A DNA stretch of 64,000 nucleotides from Bradyrhizobium betae (GCF_004123905.1 NZ_MZXW01000053.1:310001-374000); one strand, 5' to 3'; counted from the stretch's first letter, positions 17,487 through 25,880 are shown. Translations and numbers: made by a program. Notes: generated from the letters alone by a model not told the origin.

Positions 17487-18419
17487 CTACGCCGCCTGCT
17501 TCCGTGACGCCGCGAACACGCCCGACAGCACCAGCGCAAAGCCGATGAAGTGGAACGCCTGCGGGTGTTCGCCCAAAAACACCATGGCCATGATTGAGCC
17601 GAACACCGGCACCACGTGGAAAAACGGCGCGGCGCGGTTGGCGCCGATCAGGCGCACGCCGCGATTGAAGCAGAGATAGGCGAGCGTCGAGGGGAATACT
17701 GCGACATAAAATAAGGTGAGCAGGTTCGGCGCGTCGAGCTTCATTACCGGGCGCGCGTACAGCTCCCAGATCTCGAGCGGGATGAGACATGCGGCGCCGG
17801 CGCCGAAGGTGAAGGCGAGGAACGACAGGCCGTGCATCGCCGGCCGCTTCAGGCTCAGCACCGAATAGAGCGCGAAAAAGATCAGCGCGACGATGAAGAT
17901 GAGGTCGCCCTTGTTGAAGTCGATGTTCGACAGCGTGGTGAAGTCGCCATGCAGCAGGATGATCAGCACACCGCACATCGACAAGAGCACGCCGAACGCC
18001 TGTGCCGCGGTGAGCCTGATACCGAGGATGGCCAGCGACCACAGCGCCACGATCAGCGGCGCGGCCGATTGCAGCAGCAGCGTATTCAGCGCCTGGGTAT
18101 GCTCCAGCGCCCAGTATTGCAGCGTGTTGAAGGCGCCGATGCCGATGATCGAGAGCGTCACCATCAGGCCGAGCTTGCTGCGGATCGCCGGCCAGTCCTG
18201 TGCCAGATGCTTCCAGGCGAACGGCAGCACCAGCAGGAAGGCGAAGGTCCAGCGCAGGAACGACAGCGTCACCGGCGGGATGTGGCCGGCGGCAAGCCGC
18301 CCGACGATGGCGTTACCGGCCCAGCACAGCGCGCTGATGCTGAGCAGCAGATAAGGCTGGTTGGCGATCCAGTTGTGACCGGATGTATCCGTGCTCGTGG
18401 TCTGGCCGGTGGCGGACAT
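17487..18419 (-). CDS. EamA/DMT-family transporter (copy 2)
   Basis: A 310-residue inner-membrane exporter with two EamA repeats (about ten helices), paralogous along its whole length to the gene at 14378-15313. Shared blocks include NQPYLLLS, LLQSAAPLIVALWSL, GVLIILLHGD and RGVRLIGANRAAPFFHVVPV. The two copies lie on the same strand and enclose the DUF1330, TetR, membrane and VOC genes. Substrate not known. Confidence 0.87.
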   Translation of the reverse strand: MSATGQTTSTDTSGHNWIANQPYLLLSISALCWAGNAIVGRLAAGHIPPVTLSFLRWTFAFLLVLPFAWKHLAQDWPAIRSKLGLMVTLSIIGIGAFNTLQYWALEHTQALNTLLLQSAAPLIVALWSLAILGIRLTAAQAFGVLLSMCGVLIILLHGDFTTLSNIDFNKGDLIFIVALIFFALYSVLSLKRPAMHGLSFLAFTFGAGAACLIPLEIWELYARPVMKLDAPNLLTLFYVAVFPSTLAYLCFNRGVRLIGANRAAPFFHVVPVFGSIMAMVFLGEHPQAFHFIGFALVLSGVFAASRKQAA

Positions 18420-18845
18420 TGTGATTGTTATGGCCCCGCGTCATGCGCCGAGGCCCCGGCCCTGCGATATCAGGGCCGGCTCATAGCCCGGCGCAGCCCA
18501 CAGACACGGAAATCGCGGTTGCAGCAACGGGGGTCGGATGCATCGCGACCATGCGGCGGCAGATATGGGGTCTCACGCTTTGGTCGAAGCTTGCCGGGCC
18601 ATCCCCGGCAGGGCTCTGGATTTTCGGGGGATATCAATGGCTTAAATAGTCTTCATGATCCTGAAAAAGCCCCGTTCTTGCTTGCCTAGAGAGGCTGCTT
18701 CCGTTATCCGGTTGGCTGCCTCGCATGCGAGCGGCCCTGGGCCGCCGAGAGGGCTGGGCGCAGGCATGATCCCGGAAAAGTGGGCACCGGTTTTCCGCGA
18801 GGATCATGGCTCCTAAGAGACGGATTGAATAGGGATTACCCGCGA
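18420..18845. other. 426-base intergenic region upstream of purA
   Basis: No convincing gene is present. It holds a perfect GC-rich hairpin at 18456-18479 (CCGGCCCTG, 6-base loop, CAGGGCCGG), which lacks a T-tract, and a palindromic repeat at 18764-18809 just before purA. Promoters for the divergent EamA gene and for purA must lie here, but I could not place them with confidence. Confidence 0.6.
18764..18809. repeat. Palindromic repeat, 'GCATGATCCGGAAAAG' family
   Basis: GCATGATCCCGGAAAAGTGG faces GGTTTTCCGCGAGGATCATGG. The same unit occurs at 27723-27771 and 45411-45455. Repeats of this sequence are very common between genes in Rhizobiales. Here it sits 37 bases before the purA start, so it is probably within the purA leader. 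Confidence 0.8.
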
Positions 18846-20138
18846 ATGGCCAACGTTGTCGTCGTCGGCGCCCAATGGGGCGACGAAGGGAAGGGCAAGA
18901 TCGTCGACTGGTTGTCGGAGCAGGCGGACATCGTCGCGCGCTTCCAGGGCGGTCATAACGCCGGCCACACGCTGGTCATCAACGGCGAGACCTACAAGCT
19001 CGCGCTGTTGCCCTCGGGCGTGCTGCGCCCGTCGAAACTGGCTGTCATCGGCAACGGCGTGGTGTTCGATGCGCAGGCCTTCCTCGACGAGGTCGCCAAG
19101 CTGCGCGGGCAGGGCGTCGCGGTCGGCCCGGAGAATCTGCGGGTCGCGGAGAACGTCACCCTGATCCTGCCGCTGCATCGCGAGCTCGATGCGCTTCGCG
19201 AATCGTCCAACTCGGCGACCGCGATCGGCACCACGCGCCGCGGCATTGGACCTGCCTATGAGGACAAGGTCGGCCGCCGCGCCATTCGGCTGATGGACCT
19301 CGCCGACCTCGACACGCTGCCGCACAAGATCGACCGGCTGCTGGCGCACCACAACGCACTCCGCCGCGGCCTCAACCTTCCGGAGTTCGACGGCAAGGAC
19401 ATCCTGAAGGAACTGAGCGCGCTGGCGCCGCAGCTTCTGCCCTATGCCGAGACCGTGTGGCGCCTGCTCGATCAGGAGCGGCGCGCCGGCAAGCGCATCC
19501 TGTTCGAAGGCGCGCAGGGCGCGTTGCTCGACGTCGACCACGGCACCTATCCCTACGTCACCTCGTCCAACACGGTGGCGGCGCAGGCGGCGACCGGCAC
19601 CGGCATGGGCCCGGGCGCGGTCGGCTATGTGCTTGGCATCTGCAAGGCCTACACGACCCGGGTCGGCCAGGGCCCGTTCCCGACCGAACTCCTGAACGAG
19701 ATCGGCGAGGAGATCGGCCGCCGCGGCCGCGAGTTCGGCGTCAATACCGGGCGCAAGCGCCGCTGCGGCTGGTTCGATGCCGTGCTGGTACGGCAGACCG
19801 TCCGGACGTGCGGCATCACCGGTTTGGCGCTGACGAAGCTCGATATCCTCGACGGCTTCGACACGATCGAGGTCTGTGTCGGCTACAAGCTCGACGGCAA
19901 GGAGATCGACTACTTCCCGGCCGGCGAGGGCGCCCAGGCACGGGTCGAGCCGATCTACGAGACCATCGAGGGCTGGAAGGAGCCGACCGCCAACGCCCGG
20001 TCGTGGGCCCAGCTGCCGGCCCAGGCGATCAAATATGTCCGCCGGATCGAGGAATTGGTCGGGTGTCCGGTGGCGCTGCTTTCCACCAGCCCCGAACGCG
20101 AGGATACTATCCTGGTGCAAAATCCGTTTGAGGCTTAA
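18846..20138 (+). CDS. purA: Adenylosuccinate synthetase
   Basis: PurA condenses IMP and aspartate using GTP to give adenylosuccinate, the first committed step from IMP to AMP, in the cytoplasm. The 430-residue length is standard. Signature motifs are present: the N-terminal WGDEGKGKIVDWL loop with catalytic Asp, GGHNAGHTLV, GTTRRGIGPAYEDK, FEGAQGALLDVDHGTYPYVTSS and the C-terminal GRKRRCGWFDAV. The start is the ATG giving MANVVVVGAQWGDEG; an in-frame ATG 22 codons earlier lies in a repeat and is rejected. It stands alone as a housekeeping gene. Confidence 0.97.
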   Translation: MANVVVVGAQWGDEGKGKIVDWLSEQADIVARFQGGHNAGHTLVINGETYKLALLPSGVLRPSKLAVIGNGVVFDAQAFLDEVAKLRGQGVAVGPENLRVAENVTLILPLHRELDALRESSNSATAIGTTRRGIGPAYEDKVGRRAIRLMDLADLDTLPHKIDRLLAHHNALRRGLNLPEFDGKDILKELSALAPQLLPYAETVWRLLDQERRAGKRILFEGAQGALLDVDHGTYPYVTSSNTVAAQAATGTGMGPGAVGYVLGICKAYTTRVGQGPFPTELLNEIGEEIGRRGREFGVNTGRKRRCGWFDAVLVRQTVRTCGITGLALTKLDILDGFDTIEVCVGYKLDGKEIDYFPAGEGAQARVEPIYETIEGWKEPTANARSWAQLPAQAIKYVRRIEELVGCPVALLSTSPEREDTILVQNPFEA

Positions 20139-20175
20139 CGATATCTTACCGGGACGCGCGTATAATTGAGTAGAA

Positions 20176-21837
20176 ATGGCTGATTACTATCCGCTGATCG
20201 CCCGCGCTATTGCCGCCCTGGACCCCAACGCTCCCGGCGAAAGCCGTCGCGCGCTCTATGAGCGGGCACGCACGGCGCTGATCGCGCAGCTTCGCAGTGT
20301 TCAGCCGCCGCTCTCCGAATCCGAGATCACCCGCGAACGGCTGTCGCTGGAAGAGGCCGTCCGCAAGGTCGAATCGGAAGCCGCCCAGCGCGCTCGCGAG
20401 GCCTCGCGCCCCGGTGGCGCTGCTCGCCCCAGTGGCAGCGGCGATGCGTTCCGCAGGGCTAGCACCCGTGCCGCCGAGGGCAACGCAACTGCCGCCCCTC
20501 CACCTGGTCCGCCCCGGACGCGTCCGGCGCCGACGCCGCCGCGCGCCGACCGCCCGTCCTTCAACGTCGATGACCAGGGCGATGCCCAACGTCCGCCGCG
20601 GGCGCCGCGTTTCGACGCGCCGCGCCAACCCGGTCCGTCCGCACCGCCGATGCCGGAGCCCCCGGCTCCTCCACCGGCCGGACGCGATCGCGCAGCTCCG
20701 CGCCGTCCGGCGGACGTCGGTCCGCCGCCGGCGCTGCCGCCGGCTCCGGGTGTACGCGGCTTCCGCGACATCACGGCCGATGCCAACGATCTCGGCGGCG
20801 CCGCCGCGCAGGCCAACCGCGCCGCGCGCCGCACCTATGCCAACGTGCCCTCGCCCTCGCCGGAATTCGACCGGCTCGAGCCGAGCCTGGAGAACCGCGT
20901 TGGCGAGGGCGAGGCGCCCTATTCCTATGACGAGTCGATCGAGGAGGCCGAGCGCTATGCGCCGCGGCCGCCGTCGGGGCGCCCGCACATTCCCGTCCTC
21001 GACCGCAATGCCAAGAAGCCCAGGCGCAGCGGCTCGATGTTCCCGTTCAAGAGCGCGATCGCCATCGGCATCGTGCTGATCCTGGTCGGCGCCGGCATCC
21101 TCTGGGGCAAGCAGGTGGTCCAGACCGTGAGCGGCCTGTTCAAGTCCTCGCCGACCCAGGTGGCTGAGGCGCCGAAGGATCCGTCGCAGCCGCAGAGCAA
21201 GCCCAAGATTCCGGATCGCGTCGGCCAGCCCTCGGCCGATCAGCCGGTCGCGCCGGTGGCGCAGAAGGTCGTGCTCTATGACGAGGATCCGTCCGATCCG
21301 AAGGGCAAGCAATATGTCGGCTCGGTGGTGTGGCGGCTCGAGCCGATCAAGGCGTCGGGCACCCAGAAGGCCGACGTCGCCGTGCGCGCCGACATCGAGA
21401 TCCCCGACCGCAAGTTCAAGATGACGATGTCGTTCGTGCGCAACACCGATGCATCGCTGCCGGCGAGCCACACCATCGAATTGAACTTCACCGTTCCTAC
21501 GGATTTCCCGGGCGGCGGCATCGCCAATGTGCCGGGCGTCCTGATGAAGTCTAACGAGCAGGCGCGCGGCACGCCGCTTGCGGGCTATGCCGTGAAGGTC
21601 ACGGATTCGAAGGTGACGGATCCGCTGAAGGGCCCGACCGGCATCTCGACCCTCTTCCTGGTCGGATTGTCGAATGTCGACGCGGATCGCTCCCGCAACA
21701 TCCAGTTGCTGAAAGAGCGCTCGTGGTTCGACATGCCGATGGTCTACACCAACCAGCGCCGCGCCATCATCGCGATCGAGAAGGGCGCCCCCGGCGAACG
21801 CGCCTTCAATGACGCCTTCGCGCAGTGGGGCGACTAA
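20176..21837 (+). CDS. Single-pass membrane protein with proline-rich N-terminal half
   Basis: The 553-residue product of unknown function has a short conserved N-terminus (MADYYPLIARAIAALDPNAPGESRRALYERARTAL, positions 1-35), a long Pro/Ala/Arg-rich stretch (about 75-200), a membrane helix (about 292-312) and a C-terminal domain of about 240 residues outside the membrane. That last part, from FPFKSAIAIGIVL to DAFAQWGD, is repeated in the next gene. A TATAAT lies at 20161, close to the ATG, and purA ends 37 bases upstream. Proteins with this N-terminus are frequent in Bradyrhizobium-like genomes, but no role is known to me. Confidence 0.8.
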   Translation: MADYYPLIARAIAALDPNAPGESRRALYERARTALIAQLRSVQPPLSESEITRERLSLEEAVRKVESEAAQRAREASRPGGAARPSGSGDAFRRASTRAAEGNATAAPPPGPPRTRPAPTPPRADRPSFNVDDQGDAQRPPRAPRFDAPRQPGPSAPPMPEPPAPPPAGRDRAAPRRPADVGPPPALPPAPGVRGFRDITADANDLGGAAAQANRAARRTYANVPSPSPEFDRLEPSLENRVGEGEAPYSYDESIEEAERYAPRPPSGRPHIPVLDRNAKKPRRSGSMFPFKSAIAIGIVLILVGAGILWGKQVVQTVSGLFKSSPTQVAEAPKDPSQPQSKPKIPDRVGQPSADQPVAPVAQKVVLYDEDPSDPKGKQYVGSVVWRLEPIKASGTQKADVAVRADIEIPDRKFKMTMSFVRNTDASLPASHTIELNFTVPTDFPGGGIANVPGVLMKSNEQARGTPLAGYAVKVTDSKVTDPLKGPTGISTLFLVGLSNVDADRSRNIQLLKERSWFDMPMVYTNQRRAIIAIEKGAPGERAFNDAFAQWGD

Positions 21838-21916
21838 AGAGACAATATTCGCCCTGCTTTATTGCACTTTGAACGTGTATGGAGATTCGCTAGGCTAGCC
21901 GTCGAAGGGGCGCGGC

Positions 21917-23350
21917 GTGGGCATGGGCGGCGGCATTTTCATCAGTTACCGGCGCGACGACGACCCGTCATTTGCGCATCTTTTATTCGAGCGCTTGGCC
22001 AGGACGTTCGGCCATGCAGACGTATTCTTCGATGTGGACGCGATTCCGCTTGGCGCAGACTTCGTCCAGGTGTTGGAAGAAAAGGTAGCACAAAGCTCCA
22101 TACTGCTTGTGGTGATAGGCATTCGCTGGCTCGACGCGGCAAATGGTTCCAAAAGAAGATTGGATGATCCGCGAGACTTCGTGCGGTTGGAAATCGAAGC
22201 CGCCCTGAGCCAAAAGAAGCTGGTCATTCCGGTTTTGGTAGGCCGCGCGGAAATGCCGAGCTCTGACCAGCTTCCGGACACCCTTCATAGCTTGGCTACG
22301 CGGCAATTCCTTCGTATCCGGCACGAAACACTGCGTTCGGACTTGGACGAGCTGAATAGGCGTCTGGAAAAGATCGTAGCTACATCGAACGCGACGGTCG
22401 ATAAAGCTGTTACGGCCAATCGATTGGGTGGTGAGAGCTCTCGCCCTCCGAAAGCAACGAACGATAAGCTTGAAGATATTGCGAGCGCAATTGAAGCGGC
22501 TCTCCGATACGGTGAAACTGGTCCTCGTGGCGGCGTCGATCGGCCTCCGCCGCCCTCAACGTTGACGCCTTACCCGAAGCCCGTTCGGCCGGCCCGCACC
22601 GGCTCACCCTTCCCGTTCAAGAACGCCGTCGCCATCGGCATCGCGCTCGTCCTGGCCGGCGCCGGCATTCTCCAGGTCGCGACCAACCTGTTCACGTCCT
22701 CGCCGACCCAGCAGGTGGTGGAGGCTCCGAAGGATCCGGCTCAGCCGCAGAGCAAGCCGAAGATTCCCGATCGCATCGGCCAGCCTTCCAGCGACCAGTC
22801 GATCGTGCCGGTGGCGCAGAAGGCTGCTCTCTGCGACGAGGATCCGTCCGATCCCAAGGGCAAGCAATATGTCGGTACGGTGATATGGCGGCTCGAGCCG
22901 ATCAAGGCGTTAGGCAATCAGAAGGCCGATGTCGCGGTGCGCGCCGACATCGAGATCCCCGACCGCAAGTTCAAGATGACGATGTCGTTCCGCCGCAACA
23001 CCGACTCGTCGCTGCCGGCGAGCCACACTGCGGAGCTCACCTTCGTGCTGCCGCTGGATTTCCCGGGCGGCGGCGTCTCCAGCGTGCCGGGCATCCTGCT
23101 CAAGCCGAACGAGCAGGCGCGCGGCACGCCGCTTGCGGGCATGGCGGTCAAGGTCACCGACGGCTTCTTCCTGGTCGGCCTCTCCAATGTTGACGCGGAC
23201 CGCAGCCGCAACGTTCAGCTTCTCAAGGCGCGTTCCTGGTTCGAAGTGCCGTTGGTCTACGCCAACCAGCGCCGCGGCACTCTCATCATTGAAAAAGGCG
23301 TCCCCGGCGAGCGCGCCTTCAGCGATGCGTTTGCGCAGTGGGGCGACTAG
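21917..23350 (+). CDS. TIR-domain membrane protein, paralog of the upstream gene
   Basis: The 477-residue protein has an N-terminal TIR domain (about residues 5-160: GIFISYRRDDD, DVFFDVDAIPLGADF, ILLVVIGIRWLD, DFVRLEIEAALSQKK with a Glu at the place of the TIR NADase catalytic residue), a linker, a membrane helix (about 234-252), and a C-terminal domain nearly identical in plan to that of the protein at 20176. The first 180 codons are clearly lower in G+C than the rest. A GTG start at 21917 has AAGGGG 6 bases upstream; an ATG two codons later is the alternative. Bacterial TIR domains act as NAD-consuming enzymes or signalling adaptors; which applies here is unknown. Confidence 0.82.
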   Translation: MGMGGGIFISYRRDDDPSFAHLLFERLARTFGHADVFFDVDAIPLGADFVQVLEEKVAQSSILLVVIGIRWLDAANGSKRRLDDPRDFVRLEIEAALSQKKLVIPVLVGRAEMPSSDQLPDTLHSLATRQFLRIRHETLRSDLDELNRRLEKIVATSNATVDKAVTANRLGGESSRPPKATNDKLEDIASAIEAALRYGETGPRGGVDRPPPPSTLTPYPKPVRPARTGSPFPFKNAVAIGIALVLAGAGILQVATNLFTSSPTQQVVEAPKDPAQPQSKPKIPDRIGQPSSDQSIVPVAQKAALCDEDPSDPKGKQYVGTVIWRLEPIKALGNQKADVAVRADIEIPDRKFKMTMSFRRNTDSSLPASHTAELTFVLPLDFPGGGVSSVPGILLKPNEQARGTPLAGMAVKVTDGFFLVGLSNVDADRSRNVQLLKARSWFEVPLVYANQRRGTLIIEKGVPGERAFSDAFAQWGD

Positions 23351-23368
23351 GGGCGACACTAGCCTTTT

Positions 23369-23409
23369 CGTCATTCCGGGCTCGACGCTGCGCATCGCCC
23401 CGGAATGAC
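23369..23409. repeat. Short palindromic repeat between convergent genes
   Basis: CGTCATTCCGGGCTCGACGC and GCGCATCGCCCCGGAATGAC form a hairpin between the TIR-protein stop (23350) and the convergent small secreted protein gene (stop at 23419). Position suggests a two-way terminator. Confidence 0.65.
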
Positions 23410-23418
23410 AGCAGGGTC

Positions 23419-23694
23419 CTACTGCGCCGCCGCTTCCCGCTTGCGCGACGCCGTTGCGGCGGCGTGCTCGCGGTCCATCACGGCGCGGCAGCCGGGGCTC
23501 ACCTGCGCTTTCTTCTGCACCATGCAGGCCCTGATCCGGGGGATGTCGGGAATCTCACTGGAGCACAGCCGCATCGCATCGCCCGAGCACATCTGTTGTG
23601 CTTCGGACGAGAAGGCGTGGCTGGGTAATGTCTGGACCACGATGGCGGTGGTGGCGAGGGCGAAGAGAGTTGCGATGGTCTTGAAGCGTGTCAT
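23419..23694 (-). CDS. Small secreted Cys-rich repeat protein (copy 1)
   Basis: A 91-residue product with a signal peptide (MTRFKTIATLFALATTAIVV ... SHA) and one Cys-rich unit: MCSGDAMRLC, then IRACMVQKKAQVSPGC. The spacing fits the 'cysteine-rich FGFR/GLG1-like' repeat found in short proteobacterial periplasmic proteins of unknown role. The start at 23694 gives a clean signal peptide; a longer frame to 23769 does not. A similar gene follows at 23988. Confidence 0.7.
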   Translation of the reverse strand: MTRFKTIATLFALATTAIVVQTLPSHAFSSEAQQMCSGDAMRLCSSEIPDIPRIRACMVQKKAQVSPGCRAVMDREHAAATASRKREAAAQ

Positions 23695-23947
23695 GCGGAA
23701 TGCGTCCCCGAATTCCCAGGATTGAACCACTTGGTTTTGGGGCGCCGCACGCGGCTTGATCTGCCGCATATCTCAGCCTTCACGCCGGGAACTCAATCCC
23801 GCATGTGGTCGCTCGATTTCATGATGTTCGAATCGAAAAGTGCTGCGCCGCCCGAGGGAAGTATGCGCCATTGTCAAAGAGCTGCAATGGGCGGCGCGAA
23901 TGAATTCGCAATTGTTGCGCCTACGTCACGCACAATGCGTCTCCGCA

Positions 23948-23996
23948 CTTACATGCCGATCTCACATTCCGATCTTACATGCCGATCTTACATGCC
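23948..23996. repeat. Tandem repeat, 13-base unit, about 3.8 copies
   Basis: CTTACATGCCGAT, CTCACATTCCGAT, CTTACATGCCGAT and CTTACATGCC follow each other without gaps. The last unit contains the TAA stop (complement) of the Cys-rich protein gene at 23988. The copies differ at two positions. The length is too short and the spacing too tight for a CRISPR array. Confidence 0.85.
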
Positions 23997-24236
23997 ATGG
24001 CTCTGGAACACCTTGCTGCAAGACTTCGACAGCTTGGCCCGGTTGGCCTGCAGGCAGCTTTGCACCGCGCCGTCATTGCCGAGGTCCTTGCGGCACAGCC
24101 GCGACGCATCGCGCGAGCAGGCGTTCTGCTCCTGCGAGGTGCCCATGTGGCCTTGCGCGAGAGCGGAGACGCTCGAAAGGCCGGTGACGGTCGTCAACGT
24201 GACCGTCGCGAGAAGCAGGGCTGTACAACGCATCAT
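23988..24236 (-). CDS. Small secreted Cys-rich repeat protein (copy 2)
   Basis: An 82-residue product with a signal peptide (MMRCTALLLATVTLTTVTGL ... ALA) and the unit ACSRDASRLC ... VQSCLQANRAKLSKSC, which lines up with copy 1 at 23419 in cysteine spacing and in the D-A-x-R-L-C core. Its stop codon lies inside a 13-base tandem repeat, so the end SHGM may have been set by that repeat. A TTG three codons upstream is an alternative start. Function unknown. Confidence 0.7.
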   Translation of the reverse strand: MMRCTALLLATVTLTTVTGLSSVSALAQGHMGTSQEQNACSRDASRLCRKDLGNDGAVQSCLQANRAKLSKSCSKVFQSHGM

Positions 24237-24398
24237 TGGATCCAATCGTGCTGGGACAAATCAGAATTCGCAGTGCCCTGAGAACTCGCCGATTTGCCAG
24301 ACGTTCCCGAACAGGGCAGGGCCGGACATCCGTCGGAACCCCGCTATCCAACCTTCCCGCCGCGCTGCTATAAATGGGCGGATATGTGAGGGTTTTGG

Positions 24399-24824
24399 AT
24401 GAAACGCTATCTGGTGTTTGCGCTGGTTGGTCCGTTCGTCGGCGGGTTCCTGCTGCTGCTGACGACGACCTATCAGTCCGGCTATTGGGCCCAGACCAGC
24501 CTCGGCGAGGTCGGCAAGCTGTTCGTGGTGTTCTTCAAGACCCTGCAATACAGCTACCTGTTCGGCTTCCTGCCATCGCTGATGATCGGCGCGGTTGACG
24601 ACATCCTGATCCACATCAAGCGAATTCGCCCGGGCTTGCGGATGCTGCTGGTCGGGCTGTTCGCCTTCGTCCTGGCGTCGCTGACCTACGGCTCGCGCGG
24701 GCCGGATTCGGGCGCGGTGCAGTTCATCCTCTATGGCCTCGTCGGCTTCGTGCCGTCGGTGATTTCGTCCTGGATCGTGCATAGATATATCGAGGAGCCG
24801 CAACCGGCGGCGGCCTCGACCTGA
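24399..24824 (+). CDS. Four-helix membrane protein, DUF5413-like
   Basis: The 141-residue product has about four membrane helices (MKRYLVFALVGPFVGGFLLLL; LQYSYLFGFLPSLMIGAVDDI; LRMLLVGLFAFVLASLTYG; FILYGLVGFVPSVISSWIVH). It looks like the small DUF5413 membrane family known from Bradyrhizobium, though I cannot verify this by search. It stands alone on the plus strand, 61 bases before the next gene. No role is known. Confidence 0.7.
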   Translation: MKRYLVFALVGPFVGGFLLLLTTTYQSGYWAQTSLGEVGKLFVVFFKTLQYSYLFGFLPSLMIGAVDDILIHIKRIRPGLRMLLVGLFAFVLASLTYGSRGPDSGAVQFILYGLVGFVPSVISSWIVHRYIEEPQPAAAST

Positions 24825-24885
24825 GGGCGCGACGTTCGGGCGCGGTGTAGCAACCTCCGCCGCACCGGGGCGTTTCCCAGAGGCC

Positions 24886-25428
24886 ATGACCATGTCTGAC
24901 GACGATATCCTTGCTCCGCGCCGGCCCCGTTCCGGGGGCCGCTCGCGCGCGCCCTTTTCGGGCACCGAGGCGCGCGGGCCAATCATCGATCAAGACGGCC
25001 ACGAGATCCGCCCCGAAACGTTGAAGGAGGGGTTTCAGGAGTTTCGCTTCGACTTCGGTCAAGGAAATCCGTTCGCCAATCTTACGCGGGAACAGCGGAT
25101 CGCACGAATCGAGGCGATTGCAAAACTGCTCGATGTCGCATTCGTCCTGCCCGGCACCAATATCCGTTACGGCATCGACGGGTTGATCGGGCTGATCCCT
25201 GTCGTCGGCGACATCATCACCACCGCGATCTCGCTGTGGCTGGTGCGCGAGGCGCGGGCGCTCGGCGCGCCCTGGTACATTACCGCGCGCATGCTCGGCA
25301 ATGTCGCCGTCGACGGTGTGGTCGGCATCGTGCCGTTCGCAGGCGACGCCTTCGACGTCATGTTCCGCGCCAATATGCGCAACGTCCGCCTGCTCCGCCG
25401 CTGGCTCGACAAGCAGCCGCGGATGTAG
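24886..25428 (+). CDS. DUF4112-family membrane protein
   Basis: The 180-residue protein has a charged N-terminal 60 residues and then the DUF4112 core: LLDVAFVLPGTNIRYGIDGLIGLIPVVGD, IITTAISLWLVREARALGAP, and MLGNVAVDGVVGIVPFAGDAFDVMFRAN. The two G-L-I-P-V-V-G-D/G-I-V-P-F-A-G-D repeats mark the family, whose function is unknown. It follows the DUF5413-like gene on the same strand and may share its transcript. Confidence 0.8.
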   Translation: MTMSDDDILAPRRPRSGGRSRAPFSGTEARGPIIDQDGHEIRPETLKEGFQEFRFDFGQGNPFANLTREQRIARIEAIAKLLDVAFVLPGTNIRYGIDGLIGLIPVVGDIITTAISLWLVREARALGAPWYITARMLGNVAVDGVVGIVPFAGDAFDVMFRANMRNVRLLRRWLDKQPRM

Positions 25429-25514
25429 GGCGGCGGCTGAGGACGCTCGCCGCGCGTCCATCTGGTCGATCATGCGCCGAATTTCTCCGCGTCGTCATTG
25501 CGGCGAGAAAGCCC

Positions 25515-25557
25515 CAAAAAAGCAAAAAGCGCGACGGCTTTTCGGCCATCGCGCTTT
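25515..25557 (-). terminator. Rho-independent terminator for the gene at 25587
   Basis: Arms 25526-25538 and 25545-25557 (AAAGCGCGACGGC / GCCATCGCGCTTT) pair over 13 positions with a 6-base loop. The one mismatch is a G-U pair only in the minus-strand RNA, and runs of T on that strand follow the stem, so it serves the minus-strand gene upstream. Confidence 0.8.
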
Positions 25558-25586
25558 CAGCGCGCATCGGAGCTTGGTGAAAGAGC

Positions 25587-25880
25587 TTACGCCGCGTCGG
25601 CGTCGGTCTCGGCGACCGGCTCGGGCTTGCGGTGGCGCTCGAGCGGGAAGGCTTCGCTCTCGTAGAGCGAGCGGATGCCGTTCTGGTCGAAACGCGCTTC
25701 CTCGACCTGGAGATAGGCGCCGTTCAGCGAATCCGTCGGCAACTGCTCCATCGCGAACTGCACGGCTTCGGCCGCAGTGCCGAACCGGCGATACGTGAAG
25801 CCCGCGCGCTTCTTCTTGCGGATCGCAGCGGGGAAGAGCTCGGCGGAGGTGTTGAAGTTGAACGGACGCAGTGGACGCAT
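25587..25880 (-). CDS. Conserved small protein of unknown function
   Basis: A 97-residue soluble protein (MRPLRPFNFNTSAELF ... ) with a central segment FTYRRFGTAAEAVQFAMEQL followed by YLQVEEARFDQNGIRSLYES, and an acidic tail. Start at 25880 is preferred to a frame opening at 25964 because the latter adds a segment without protein-like composition. It is followed by a strong terminator, which argues for a real, separately transcribed gene. Function unknown. Confidence 0.7.
   Translation of the reverse strand: MRPLRPFNFNTSAELFPAAIRKKKRAGFTYRRFGTAAEAVQFAMEQLPTDSLNGAYLQVEEARFDQNGIRSLYESEAFPLERHRKPEPVAETDADAA

Noticed and set aside
23948..23996. CRISPR-like repeat array
   Set aside because: Units of 13 bases follow without spacers, so it is a simple tandem repeat.
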